Shown here one piece after another: positions 33,041 to 41,732 of a stretch of DNA of 64,000 bases. Position 1 is the stretch's first letter; each line of letters opens with the position of its first letter. The DNA comes from a virus. Location of the stretch: IMG/VR virus record IMGVR_UViG_3300044980_000048, positions 1 through 64,000 of that record, one strand, 5' to 3'. Under the pieces are notes generated by a model. That model was not told the origin of the DNA, did no database searches, and saw nothing but the letters and a program-made list of their open reading frames with translations. The position numbers and the translations under genes were made by a program.

Positions 33041-33763
33041 TTAAACCCTCTGTTGCTCAGTTTGCGGATAATATGTAAACGGCTCGTCGGACGCAGATTG
33101 TGCCTTTTTGCGCAGTTCTTCAACATTGGCTGAAGCAAATAACGTCTTGTATTGTGTTTCCCATGACTGCGCCAATTGAGGATCATCGGACTGCTGGCCA
33201 AAATCTCGCTGATAACCAGCGGCAAATACCATACTCGCAGCAAGGAATAAATCTGGCAAATACGTGGTAAGAAACGTCGTGGGATTCCCGGCTGATAAAG
33301 GTGTGGGCCGATATGTGCCAATCTGTTCAATCGCATATGTCGAATCCGGCGCGGGTGCAATCAGCATGGTGCCATTATTTCTTAGCGCATAATATTCCGC
33401 TATACTTGGCGTTAACCCTGAAGTAGTAGAACCAATACTCCATGTGTAATTTAGAAATTCCTCGCTCACCCTGCGCATTGGATTGCGTGTACCTGCATCA
33501 GGAAGTGTGTTCGCAGGAGTAATAAAATTGGCTGAATTAAGGACGATTACGCCAGTCTGCACTGCAACCGATCTCACGCCAGCAACCGTTGTGGAAGTCG
33601 TTGATGTGATCGTGGATATTAAATCAAGCTCGCGGTAGATTCGTTGCTCGGCATAGTCAATGATGTTGGGTAACATCTGATTTAACAATGCCTGACCATT
33701 AGGATCGCTGACTACCAGCAAGCTCTGAAGAGAACTTACATAGGTAGCGTAATTGTAAGACAT
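33041..33763 (-). CDS. Head-tail adaptor-like protein
   Basis: A 240-residue protein. NIIDYAEQRIYRELDLI (about 31-47), the central beta part and LPDLFLAASMVFAAGYQRDF match phage adaptor (gp7/tail tubular A-type) proteins that ring the portal exit. It lies between the neck genes. The length fits. Confidence 0.75.
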   Translation of the reverse strand: MSYNYATYVSSLQSLLVVSDPNGQALLNQMLPNIIDYAEQRIYRELDLISTITSTTSTTVAGVRSVAVQTGVIVLNSANFITPANTLPDAGTRNPMRRVSEEFLNYTWSIGSTTSGLTPSIAEYYALRNNGTMLIAPAPDSTYAIEQIGTYRPTPLSAGNPTTFLTTYLPDLFLAASMVFAAGYQRDFGQQSDDPQLAQSWETQYKTLFASANVEELRKKAQSASDEPFTYYPQTEQQRV

Positions 33764-34143
33764 TATTCACCTACATAAACAAAGAGCCCGTCTTCAGAAA
33801 CATAGTAAGATTGGCCGTCTTCTGTATAGTATGCATCATCAATTAATTGCGAGGGTGACGCTACAGAAGTTGTTCCTTCCTGCAACTGATACCAGCCGGG
33901 GCGCGGGTCTTGGATAGGTATGGGATCAGGCGGTAGTATTAGAGGACGGAGAAATTCGGCGGGAATGTCTAAATCTTCCTCTGGAACTAATAATCGTAGA
34001 TTGACAAGCTGATTCCCACACCATTGGTATTGCCAATGTAAATCTTTATGAAGATATTTAAAATTACTTCTATCCGAAATTCCCGGAGGTTCTGGGTTTT
34101 CAGGATCGGTAAAAGCTCTGCCTTGAAGGCCAGCAATGCTCAT
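33763..34143 (-). CDS. Small neck-region protein
   Basis: A 126-residue protein. ISDRSNFKYLHKDLHWQYQW, then PP-rich stretches, resembles a phage family where a Cys4 zinc knuckle normally occurs at this place (CDRSGFKxxxxxLxxxWxGxxVC). Here only one Cys is kept, so the metal site seems lost. The tail (YYTEDGQSYYVSEDGLFVYV) is acidic. Confidence 0.5.
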   Translation of the reverse strand: MSIAGLQGRAFTDPENPEPPGISDRSNFKYLHKDLHWQYQWCGNQLVNLRLLVPEEDLDIPAEFLRPLILPPDPIPIQDPRPGWYQLQEGTTSVASPSQLIDDAYYTEDGQSYYVSEDGLFVYVGE

Positions 34144-34152
34144 AAAACTCTC

Positions 34153-35349
34153 CTATTGAAAATATCCACCCAAGTCCGGCGTAACGTACATTGTAACCCT
34201 TTCCCGATCTTCCGCTGCTGCTTCTGCCCAAGCCGCCTGATAATCAGCCTTCAACTGTTCACTCAATGCGGGTGCCCATTTGCGCGACAGATGCCAAGAA
34301 AACTCTGCGCAGAACGCCTCAAGGAAGCGGTATGGAATATCAGGAGTCTGCCCCATTGTCGCATCAGCATCCTGCATCTGAGTGACGCTGTAATACTGCA
34401 CTTCATACGGCCCATTGCTGTCAGGAACCTGCCATAGTGTAAAATTCTGATTCAGCGTTCTATCGTACCAATACTGCGTAGGAAAACCCTGCTGCTGCTT
34501 ATTAGGCTGCGAGGCATAGTCAGTGCGCGAGAGAACGCCTAGAATGCGATCAATCAATTGCGCCCCTGTATTCTGCCCCGCAATCTGCAATTGACCGCTG
34601 TTTTCACTTACTGTTGCTCCTGTGCTTGCGGCATAGGAAGCGGTGAAGGTAAATGTGTTTGCAGTCGGCACTGTGACAATCGTGTAGCTGCCAAATAGCG
34701 TTATGCCCCCTATCGCGGTCGAAACCTGTACAACGAAAGTCTGGCCAGCAACAAAACCATGATTATTAAGCGTAACGGTTACTGTCGGGGAATTGGGAGT
34801 TGTGGTGAATGAAGGAACCGCACCGCCAGTGACGCCCGATGTAGCATTCGCGCCTGCGTTTATAGTGAAGTCGTTTACATCAGGAACGGAAACGACTTGG
34901 TAGAATCCATAAATTATTAAACCACCTACACTAACGTAGGTAACCATGTTAATCCAGTCGCCTACCGATAAGCCATGATTAGGATAGTTTATATTTACTG
35001 AAGAAGAATTAAGCGTAGTCGTAAGCGTAGGCGTAAGATTTACCGGACTATTCATACTATACTGCCGCACGTAGGCATCTAGCATCATCACGGTATTTTG
35101 AGGCACGCTATAGGTCGCAACGCCTTGCACTAACGGTACAGACTGAAGAACTACTTTCCAGAGATTAACGCCACGCGAAGTCCATGAGGATAGCACAAGA
35201 TTCATGCTCATGCGAGCCGAATACATATGCTCTGGCGTTAGAGAAGCACTGCGAATACCGCATCTTTCATAACATTCAATCAGAAGATCGGCGTTACTTG
35301 CAGCAAAATTATAGGTGCCACTACTGCCATTTTGGATAGTAGCGGCCAT
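34153..35349 (-). CDS. Neck/connector virion protein with inserted modules
   Basis: A 398-residue protein. The core (ADLLIECYERCGIRSASLTP, SARMSMNLVLSSWTSRGVNL, LDAYVRQY ... DRILGVLSRTDYASQPNKQQ ... FTLWQVPDSNGPYEVQYY) matches a neck protein of short-tailed phages. Two beta modules (residues ~107-178 and 179-256) are inserted; the same module occurs twice in the nozzle-like protein. Confidence 0.7.
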   Translation of the reverse strand: MAATIQNGSSGTYNFAASNADLLIECYERCGIRSASLTPEHMYSARMSMNLVLSSWTSRGVNLWKVVLQSVPLVQGVATYSVPQNTVMMLDAYVRQYSMNSPVNLTPTLTTTLNSSSVNINYPNHGLSVGDWINMVTYVSVGGLIIYGFYQVVSVPDVNDFTINAGANATSGVTGGAVPSFTTTPNSPTVTVTLNNHGFVAGQTFVVQVSTAIGGITLFGSYTIVTVPTANTFTFTASYAASTGATVSENSGQLQIAGQNTGAQLIDRILGVLSRTDYASQPNKQQQGFPTQYWYDRTLNQNFTLWQVPDSNGPYEVQYYSVTQMQDADATMGQTPDIPYRFLEAFCAEFSWHLSRKWAPALSEQLKADYQAAWAEAAAEDRERVTMYVTPDLGGYFQ

Positions 35350-35360
35350 GATATTTTACC

Positions 35361-35934
35361 TTAAGTATTTTGTTTTATTTCCGGGTATTTGCTGTGAACT
35401 TTAGCGCGCACTTTAGCTTTCAATTCCGGGCTTCCAAACTGGCTGATGCGGGCAAGTGCGTTCCTAGCGTGGCTTTTATCCTCAATTGGATATGACCTGT
35501 CAGGGCCAGCAAATTCTTCGCTAGGAAGTGCATTGCGAGTCTTAGCCGTTAGTTTTCCGCCTTCTTTGAAACCGCTGTCAGGGGCCTTCTCCGGCCTTCG
35601 GGTCTTGCGACTTCTTATCCATCTTCGTACCACCGACGCGATCATGGCCTTCGCCATCACCGGAGTTGGAATACGGCGTGCGATGGGCTGCGGCGGTAAA
35701 TGGCGAGCCGCCAGCGGCATGTTTGCCTATCTTGCCGCCACGCTTGGCCTTGTCAAGACGATGATGGGATTTCGCGCCATCGGCATGACCGCCCTTCTTC
35801 ATCTTGCCGCCCTTTTTGAAGCCAGCTTCTTCGTTCTTCGCTTCCTTTACTTCAGGCGAGCCAACAGCATTATACTCATTGACCTTTCCGCCCTTCGCCT
35901 TCTTGTGCATTTCAAGCTTGTGTTTTGCACTCAT
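35361..35934 (-). CDS. KGG-motif virion protein, probably joined by +1 frameshift to a DUF6582-like domain
   Basis: Frame 0 from ATG 35934 gives 118 residues rich in Lys/Gly (KKGGKMKKGG, KRGGKIGKHAAGG) and stops at UGA 35580-35578. The +1 frame continues from there for 72 codons: DSGFKEGGKLTAKTRNALPS, SYPIEDKSHARNALARISQF, a DUF6582-like domain. That frame has no ATG, GTG or TTG between the stop and the domain. The junction reads GGA GAA GGC CCC UGA C. Slippage of the proline tRNA on CCC would give a 190-residue fusion. A one-base error in the G4 run (35581-35584) is the alternative. Confidence 0.65.
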
Positions 35935-35958
35935 ATCAGTCTCTCCTTAAAAATGTTT

Positions 35959-36612
35959 CTAGCCACGGCCTGCAATAAACGCCTGTCGGAAATTGGCCGT
36001 GACTGAGCCAGTTCCGCTATTAACGGTGACTCGCGCCATCGTTATGGGTTGATTCGTAAAATCGTTATTATTCGTCGTGATCGCATCAAATCCGTTCATG
36101 GGATACCATGTCGGTGGATTGAGCGTGATATTCCACTGCGGCGAATAGTCATTGTAGGAATTTTCAATCGTGTAGGTCACAGGCAATGAGCCAACCGTCG
36201 TTCCCACCCCTATGCTTGCCGGGTTCACCCACTGATCAACCACCCACGGCGGCGATGAGCCTACGCCAGTCGTTCCGGCCTGTACGGTGCTAGACGTTGT
36301 AGAACTAGGGGTAATAGCCGTGACAGTGGAAAAATCCCGCACTGTCTGCGCAACAGAAGTACCAGCACCAGTAAGCGTCTCGGTCTGAGGATTACCCCAA
36401 TAATCCGTTCCCGCTATCTTAAACGTAATAGCAGAATCATTGCCAGCAGAAGTAACTCCAACACGGCGAGGAACGTCAAATACGGCAATTCCACCTGATA
36501 CAAGTCCGCCATTTAATGTCAGTGCTGTATTAGGTGTTCCGTTCTGTGCCTGTGCTATTCCCGAAGTGCTTGATGCGACCAGTACAAGGGATATTTGTTT
36601 TGTGAAGGCCAT
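35959..36612 (-). CDS. Virion surface/decoration-type protein, paralogue 1
   Basis: A 217-residue Thr/Ser/Gly-rich beta protein. The segment DYWGNPQTETLTGAGTS, VRDFSTVTAITPSSTT and STVQAGTTGVGSSPPWVV parallels the 36626 gene (YGYPQTESLAGTATSTG, FKFVTSITPTGG, STSVSAGTQD). It lies just downstream of the capsid gene. Decoration or head-fibre function is inferred. Confidence 0.6.
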   Translation of the reverse strand: MAFTKQISLVLVASSTSGIAQAQNGTPNTALTLNGGLVSGGIAVFDVPRRVGVTSAGNDSAITFKIAGTDYWGNPQTETLTGAGTSVAQTVRDFSTVTAITPSSTTSSTVQAGTTGVGSSPPWVVDQWVNPASIGVGTTVGSLPVTYTIENSYNDYSPQWNITLNPPTWYPMNGFDAITTNNNDFTNQPITMARVTVNSGTGSVTANFRQAFIAGRG

Positions 36613-36625
36613 TCATATCCCTACA

Positions 36626-37561
36626 TTATGCCGGTGGCACTCCGAAAAGGCCCGTTGAAGAAGTCAGGTTAACAGGGCGAGGCGTCTGAAAAACCTGCAA
36701 GACGTTTGAGTAATTGGATGCGGTCTGCAATGCATAAGTGCCGCGAATGTCGCCAGTAGACGACGTTGCAGTAATCGTGCTCGATGCAGTGAACCCCGTG
36801 CTCGAAGTAATAAGGGCGATATAAGAGATAAGCACATCGCCAAAACTCTGCGCCTGTAGGGGGAAGCCGAATGTATCCTGCGTACCAGCCGATACAGAAG
36901 TAGAATTGATACCGCCAGTAGGAGTGATGGACGTGACGAACTTAAACGCTTTCTTGCCAAGCAGGATAGAACCAGTGGACGTAGCAGTACCCGCAAGGCT
37001 CTCCGTCTGAGGATAGCCGTAAAGGTCATAACCACTTACTAAATACGATCCTGTGCTATCCGCACCGTTCGTCTGAATACGCACCGCACGGGCAAGTGCC
37101 TTGGTAGGATCGTAAAATGCCACAGCGCCAGTAGTAGACGTGCTAAACTGAGTATTCTGATAAGTCTGTATACCCGGAACGCCGTCAAGCGCAATGGACT
37201 TTGCAGGCACAATATTAAGCGACGGATAGACGGTAAGCGCCGTCGATAGCACTGTCATACCCGTGGAGCTTTGCGTAGCAAGCGTAAGAGCCGTTCCCGA
37301 AGCCGGAGCCTGTGCAGCAGCTATGATGCTCGTTGATGCCGTTGAAGGTGTTGCATTGATCGTCGGAATAGATGTGTTGCTCTGGAAGCCCAATATTTCC
37401 GGCGAATTGCTAGGACGGTATCCCCACCGCATGTCAACCATTCCAGCGCCACCGTAGAAGATGCTCGGATTTGGCGTGGAATTATAATCGGGAACATAGT
37501 TATTAATCGGCGGATTCTGCCCGTAAGCTATAATTGGGCCGGGAGTTGCATTTGCGGTCAT
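36626..37561 (-). CDS. Virion surface/decoration-type protein, paralogue 2
   Basis: A 311-residue protein. The C-terminal ~200 residues are homologous to the next gene, while the N terminus (PIIAYGQNPPINNYVPDYNS, MVDMRWGYRPSNSPEILGF) is unique and may anchor it to the capsid. It follows the major capsid gene. No named family is recognised. Confidence 0.6.
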   Translation of the reverse strand: MTANATPGPIIAYGQNPPINNYVPDYNSTPNPSIFYGGAGMVDMRWGYRPSNSPEILGFQSNTSIPTINATPSTASTSIIAAAQAPASGTALTLATQSSTGMTVLSTALTVYPSLNIVPAKSIALDGVPGIQTYQNTQFSTSTTGAVAFYDPTKALARAVRIQTNGADSTGSYLVSGYDLYGYPQTESLAGTATSTGSILLGKKAFKFVTSITPTGGINSTSVSAGTQDTFGFPLQAQSFGDVLISYIALITSSTGFTASSTITATSSTGDIRGTYALQTASNYSNVLQVFQTPRPVNLTSSTGLFGVPPA

Positions 37562-37576
37562 TTTGTGGCTCCAAAA

Positions 37577-38485
37577 TTAACTTGAAGGGGTTGAGCCGAA
37601 GAGCGACTTGCTATCATTGTAGCCCCCGCTGTAGCGTTCATAACCAATGACTAACAGGTTTCCCGTAATCGGATCAACCTGCATATCAGTCTCGTAAGGA
37701 ATACGCTGCATGTAATTGAGCCCTTCCTTATCGGTACGGATGAACCAAATGTAACTGGACGTAAGGAAGTCCATCACCTGATAGCCTTCAGGCAGAAGAC
37801 CCATGGACGGAATAACGCCGATGTCGTTGTTATTAGTGCCGGGGCGCAGTTCGGTCTTGCAAAGACGCTCTGCAATGTAGCGAAGCTGGATAGGAACCAC
37901 GAGTTTGCGCGCGCGGGCGAAGATTTTGGTATTCGCCTGATCGACAAACTGACGGATGATGGTGCAGCCGGATTCGATTGAGGATTCGTTTAAGTCCAAC
38001 TGCGTAGAGAACGTATTGGCAAACGTGCCGCCGTCAACCGGATGCAAAGCACTCAGAAGCGGAACACCGTCACCTACAATGGCTGAATTATACGTGGTGG
38101 CGGTATTGAGGACGTTCGCCATGATGATTTCCTTGGTCTGGCGGAACGAACGTGCCAAGCCGAGGTTCATCGGATTGAACTTCTCTTTATACAGGTTATC
38201 GTCAATGGCTTTGCGGGTAATCGCGTAGCCAAGGCCGATTTCCAGATGCGACTGGTTATAAAGGAAGCGCTGACCGGCTGCGTTATCGAACTTTGTGGGG
38301 CCACCTTCATTTTTGATTGCGGCCAGACCGAGATAACGCATTTCCTCCGAACGCTCAAGAGCCATCTTGGATACGCCCATATCGAAAACATGGGTGTACT
38401 GCGTCGGGATTTCATCGTATTGTCCCGTGATAGCGAAGAGGCCGGGGAAGAGTAACTGTTGGATTGCTGAGATTGCTATAGCCAT
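37577..38485 (-). CDS. Major capsid protein
   Basis: A 302-residue protein with HK97-fold-like order: an N-terminal helix, ERSEEMRYLGLAAIKNEGGP (E-loop region), IGLGYAITRKAIDDNLY, ADxxHPVDGGTFANTF-like (SALHPVDGGTFANTF), ARKLVVPIQLRYIAERLCKT and C-terminal DFLTSSYIWFIRTDKEGLNY. This is the capsid pattern of the gpT-like / Bcep22-like group. Placement after scaffold and a second head protein supports it. Confidence 0.82.
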   Translation of the reverse strand: MAIAISAIQQLLFPGLFAITGQYDEIPTQYTHVFDMGVSKMALERSEEMRYLGLAAIKNEGGPTKFDNAAGQRFLYNQSHLEIGLGYAITRKAIDDNLYKEKFNPMNLGLARSFRQTKEIIMANVLNTATTYNSAIVGDGVPLLSALHPVDGGTFANTFSTQLDLNESSIESGCTIIRQFVDQANTKIFARARKLVVPIQLRYIAERLCKTELRPGTNNNDIGVIPSMGLLPEGYQVMDFLTSSYIWFIRTDKEGLNYMQRIPYETDMQVDPITGNLLVIGYERYSGGYNDSKSLFGSTPSS

Positions 38486-38489
38486 GTGA

Positions 38490-39098
38490 TTACACTCCCG
38501 TCAGTGAATTAATGTCAGCGGAGTTTAGAATCACGTTGACGATTGGGTTTGCCGATGTCGGGTCATTCGCAGCGCCGTTGAAGTAGCCCTGACTGAATGC
38601 CTGAATGCGGAATGGGAGTGTGTTCGTGGTCTGGATAGTAGCGCCGTCGATATAGGCCGTACTGATGCCTGAAGTCGTGGTTGGCGTCCCTGCCCCACCG
38701 AATGCCGCATTAAGACCGATTGAGGTCTGCGTAATGGCGGTTGTTAGGTTGCCAATCTGCACTTCAAACTGCGCATCCCGATCACCGATGAACTTTCCCT
38801 GACAGGTATTGATAAGCGCGGTAGTGGGCGCATTCCAATACTTGTTTTCGACATACCCAAGGTTGCTATCCGTGTAATAGCACCCGATGAAAATCCCAAG
38901 AACCTGAGTGTTCGTGGTGCCTAGGGTCATATAACCCTGATTAGCGCCCGTTGCTGAAACCGTCTTTACCGGATCACCAAAGGCAATCTTGTTGCTGTCG
39001 GTGTAGTAAATCTGCTTGTAAGAGATTGCGTAATTAGGCTGTGCGCCATCGTCGCGGCCTATATAACGGAAGCCAAACGGCGCAAGAGTATTGCTCAT
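38490..39098 (-). CDS. Head-associated structural protein
   Basis: A 202-residue protein (NTLAPFGFRYIGRDDGAQPN ... GDPVKTVSATGANQG, KFIGDRDAQFEVQIG). This matches small proteins that precede the capsid gene in short-tailed phages and may decorate or stabilise the shell. An AGAGGAATTTT site precedes the ATG. Confidence 0.65.
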   Translation of the reverse strand: MSNTLAPFGFRYIGRDDGAQPNYAISYKQIYYTDSNKIAFGDPVKTVSATGANQGYMTLGTTNTQVLGIFIGCYYTDSNLGYVENKYWNAPTTALINTCQGKFIGDRDAQFEVQIGNLTTAITQTSIGLNAAFGGAGTPTTTSGISTAYIDGATIQTTNTLPFRIQAFSQGYFNGAANDPTSANPIVNVILNSADINSLTGV

Positions 39099-39176
39099 GG
39101 CAAAATTCCTCTGCTGAGAAACTTTTTACCAGAGCGCCCGGTAATACATTTCGGGGGTTAAACCTTTGTGGCCTTC

Positions 39177-39199
39177 AAGAATCTGAGCGCCAGACTCTT
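39177..39199 (-). terminator. Hairpin between scaffold-region and capsid-region genes
   Basis: AAGAATCTG (39177-39185) and CAGACTCTT (39191-39199) form a 9-bp stem with one G-U pair and a 5-base loop. It lies in the 108-bp gap before the head-protein gene. There is no U-run, so it may be an mRNA processing or stability element rather than a true terminator. Confidence 0.35.
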
Positions 39200-39206
39200 G
39201 TAAACT

Positions 39207-39752
39207 TTAGGCAGGAATAATGGACGGGTCTGCGGGGCCGTATTCCTGCGTTATCTTGGCGATCTTGTCCAGCTTGCCGCCTTTGCGCGGGAACAACGTA
39301 TCGCCTTCTTCCTGTATCTTTTCCAACTGTGCGCCGATTAAGGCGGCGTTGGCTCTTTCTTCTCTTTTACGTGTCTGCTGTCCATAATACACGTGTCTTT
39401 CCATTAATGCAAGCCCATTAATGAGAATGATCTTATCTGCCGGATCGTCGGTGGCGCATTCAGGATGCCTGTCACGCGGTACGAATGTCCATCCGAGGCG
39501 TTTCATATCGGCCTGATGTTTGCGCGCTTCAAGGCCAACATAGGTCATGAGTTTTCCGTGATATTCAAATTCGGGCGGACGCAGGGCTTCGTCATAACCG
39601 AAGTAGTCAGTCACCTGTCCTACCTCGTTGATAGCGTCCACCACTCGCGGATCAGGACGGAATTCAGCGCGTAAATCAGGGCGCGGCGCTTCCTCACGTA
39701 TAGCGGGACGCTCACCACTTAAGCCAAGTTTAGTTTTCTGTGTGTTTTCCAT
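39207..39752 (-). CDS. Conserved head-region protein
   Basis: A 181-residue protein. PDPRVVDAINEVGQVTDYF, FEYHGKLMTYVGLEARKHQ, DKIILINGLALMERHVYYGQ and a C-terminal Lys-rich end. It sits directly after the scaffold gene. It is a recognisable companion of scaffold/capsid genes, but no function is known to me. Confidence 0.55.
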   Translation of the reverse strand: MENTQKTKLGLSGERPAIREEAPRPDLRAEFRPDPRVVDAINEVGQVTDYFGYDEALRPPEFEYHGKLMTYVGLEARKHQADMKRLGWTFVPRDRHPECATDDPADKIILINGLALMERHVYYGQQTRKREERANAALIGAQLEKIQEEGDTLFPRKGGKLDKIAKITQEYGPADPSIIPA

Positions 39753-39757
39753 TGGGA

Positions 39758-40711
39758 TTATCCTTCATACACGGGTTTGCCAGCGGCTTTCGCTGCGAGT
39801 TTGCCTTCATAGTATTTCTTCTGGGCTTCGGCTGCTGTGAGTTTCGGGAACATGGCAACGGCATGTTCCGCCTCAATTGCGGACAAGCGATTATCGCTCT
39901 GAGTGCGTGTGCTAGACATGGTGTTATTTCCTCTGGATGGCGGGGCAGCTACCCGGCTGGATGATACTTTCGTAGGCTGCGGTTCAATGTCAATGTGCTT
40001 GCCGTTCGTCTCTTGTGTATCTCTAGCGGGCGGCGGTTTATCATCAATATTTTCGTTGATGTAATTGAAATATTCATCGCTCTCTTCCGTGATGCCTTCT
40101 GCCACAGCCAACTGGTGAAGATAGTTAGCTTTCGCCTGAAACTTGTTATCCGTCAGGTACTGCGGGTGATGGCGAATCCATTCGCGCACACGGGGTTTGA
40201 AACGTTCAAGCGATGCCTCAAGTGGATCGGCTGTTGCAGTGGGCTTTGGCTTCGCGGCTTCAGTGGCTTTGAACTGCTCAAATTGCTGCTTGCGGCCTTC
40301 CCATGCGTCAATCTTGGTCTGGGCCGAGGCAAGCTGGCGGGCAATCCGTGCGGCATCAGCGAATTTGCCACCTTCCTGCGCAGCGATATATTCCTTTTCC
40401 AAGGATTCTGCCTGCGAGGTAGCCGCCGCTATAGCGTTAGTTATGGCAGTTTCTTCAGCGGCAAAGCGGTTGCTGGTTTCCGTCTGCACCTGCCGGTTAG
40501 CCTCATTGCGCTGTGTTTCGGCGGAATTGGCGCGAATCAGGGCTTCTGCCTTTTCCTTCTTTGTTTTTTCAAGTTCTTTGCGAAGATTCTCAAGTTCCGA
40601 GTCATTTACGGAAGGCTCGTCTTCTTTCGGTTTATCCACGGCACGCACACCTTTGAATACTACGTCATCATCGTCTTTGTCATCTTTCTGAGCGCCAGAA
40701 GATTCAGCCAT
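39758..40711 (-). CDS. Scaffolding-like coiled-coil protein
   Basis: A 317-residue acidic protein. Residues ~38-150 are coiled coil (ELENLRKELEKTKKEKAEAL), then a conserved helical piece (RFKPRVREWIRHHPQYLTDN, NYLHQLAVAEGITEESDEYF) and a basic C-terminal helix (AAEAQKKYYEGKLAAKAAGK). Acidic coil plus a basic capsid-binding tail just upstream of the capsid gene is the scaffold layout. Confidence 0.7.
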   Translation of the reverse strand: MAESSGAQKDDKDDDDVVFKGVRAVDKPKEDEPSVNDSELENLRKELEKTKKEKAEALIRANSAETQRNEANRQVQTETSNRFAAEETAITNAIAAATSQAESLEKEYIAAQEGGKFADAARIARQLASAQTKIDAWEGRKQQFEQFKATEAAKPKPTATADPLEASLERFKPRVREWIRHHPQYLTDNKFQAKANYLHQLAVAEGITEESDEYFNYINENIDDKPPPARDTQETNGKHIDIEPQPTKVSSSRVAAPPSRGNNTMSSTRTQSDNRLSAIEAEHAVAMFPKLTAAEAQKKYYEGKLAAKAAGKPVYEG

Positions 40712-40715
40712 AAAA

Positions 40716-40949
40716 TCACCTATTGTTAAGGATTGAAGAAAGATACTTGTAGTGCCTGCTGCTGATAAAACACCGATTAGGGTCTTTTACCGGCTCAAGT
40801 TCGAGTAGTCGTTTCTGGGCGTCACGCTTCAATTGAGTTCCTTCAGCGCATTTGCCCTTGAATATCTGCATCACAATAGAGTGCGAACCCTGTCCAAGCA
40901 CATCTGATGCGTAGCAGCGACCGAGATAATAATTAAGCAGATCGGACAT
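40716..40949 (-). CDS. Hypothetical protein
   Basis: A 77-residue basic helical protein (CAEGTQLKRDAQKRLLELEP) in the head operon between GroES-like and scaffold genes. No family is recognised. Confidence 0.55.
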   Translation of the reverse strand: MSDLLNYYLGRCYASDVLGQGSHSIVMQIFKGKCAEGTQLKRDAQKRLLELEPVKDPNRCFISSRHYKYLSSILNNR

Positions 40950-40950
40950 T

Positions 40951-41382
40951 TTACCAAAGCTGATCGGGACTTTTCACACGCCCGTCGATATGCCGCCTAT
41001 CATGCAGCAACCGGCATTCCCACTGGTTTTTTCCGCCAACAGGTTTCGTGGTAACGAGCGCAACATGATCGCCGTTTGTCAGGCGAATCTTCACCCAATC
41101 GCCTACCTTCGGGATATTATCCTTGCCTCCAAAATAAGCGTAATCTTCTTCATCAAAAGGAATCGGCCCCATGCGGACGACAAGCCATGCCTTGCCCTGA
41201 ATGCCCTCTTCATCGCGTATCTGATCCGGCAGAAGGATACCACCCTTGGTTTTTTCGGGTCTTGCATAAGAGGCAAGCAATACTTTGCTGCCAAAGATTT
41301 CAAAATCCTCTACCGATTTCTTGATATGCTGAAAAACATAGTCAGCCGGTAGAATATCGTGGTGCATCTGCATCAGAGCCAT
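40951..41382 (-). CDS. GroES-like co-chaperonin
   Basis: A 143-residue protein with the Cpn10 pattern: GSKVLLASYARPEKTKGGIL (mobile-loop region), LPDQIRDEEGIQGKAWLVVR, VGDWVKIRLTNGDHVAL. Cpn10 proteins cap GroEL. Phage versions such as T4 gp31 help fold capsid proteins with host GroEL, and the gene sits two genes upstream of the scaffold. ATG 41382 follows AAGGAG; longer starts overlap the upstream gene. Confidence 0.78.
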   Translation of the reverse strand: MALMQMHHDILPADYVFQHIKKSVEDFEIFGSKVLLASYARPEKTKGGILLPDQIRDEEGIQGKAWLVVRMGPIPFDEEDYAYFGGKDNIPKVGDWVKIRLTNGDHVALVTTKPVGGKNQWECRLLHDRRHIDGRVKSPDQLW

Positions 41383-41383
41383 G

Positions 41384-41515
41384 TTATTCAGACTCCTTGG
41401 CAGTTTTACGTGTATTTTCTGTGGATTCAATCAAGGATTTTAACGGATAATCCTTGTATTTTTCCTGATCGATATAAGCCTTCTGCCATTTCGTATCAGT
41501 AAAATTAACAGCCAT
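41384..41515 (-). CDS. Hypothetical 43-residue protein
   Basis: MAVNFTDTKWQKAYIDQEKY... is a small charged protein filling the gap between two head-operon genes. The ATG lies 2 bp after the upstream stop. Support is its fit in the operon. Confidence 0.5.
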   Translation of the reverse strand: MAVNFTDTKWQKAYIDQEKYKDYPLKSLIESTENTRKTAKESE

Positions 41516-41516
41516 A

Positions 41517-41732
41517 TTAATCCTCTTCTGTTTCAGGTTTATAATTACGTTGCGATCTCTTTCGTGCTTCGGCTATACGTTCCTCAAAGAACTTGAGTCC
41601 CTTCAGAAAACCAACTCTTTCGCCATACATATGCGGCTCAAAACAAGAGCCACCCTCAAGCATGTCCCGTTCTGCTTTGCGGCGTTCTTCTACCTCTTCA
41701 AAGACCGATTCCCACGCTTCCTTGGTAAGCAT
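41517..41732 (-). CDS. Hypothetical helical protein
   Basis: A 71-residue, strongly charged helical protein (SVFEEVEERRKAERDMLEGG, GLKFFEERIAEARKRSQR). It is coupled to the upstream KGG protein through TAATG. No family is recognised. Confidence 0.55.
   Translation of the reverse strand: MLTKEAWESVFEEVEERRKAERDMLEGGSCFEPHMYGERVGFLKGLKFFEERIAEARKRSQRNYKPETEED

Noticed and set aside
35361-35657. Independent gene for the DUF6582-like domain starting at ATG 35657
   Set aside because: That start would add an Arg-rich N terminus read out of frame through the KGG gene, with no ribosome site; the frameshift model fits the family's usual N terminus better.
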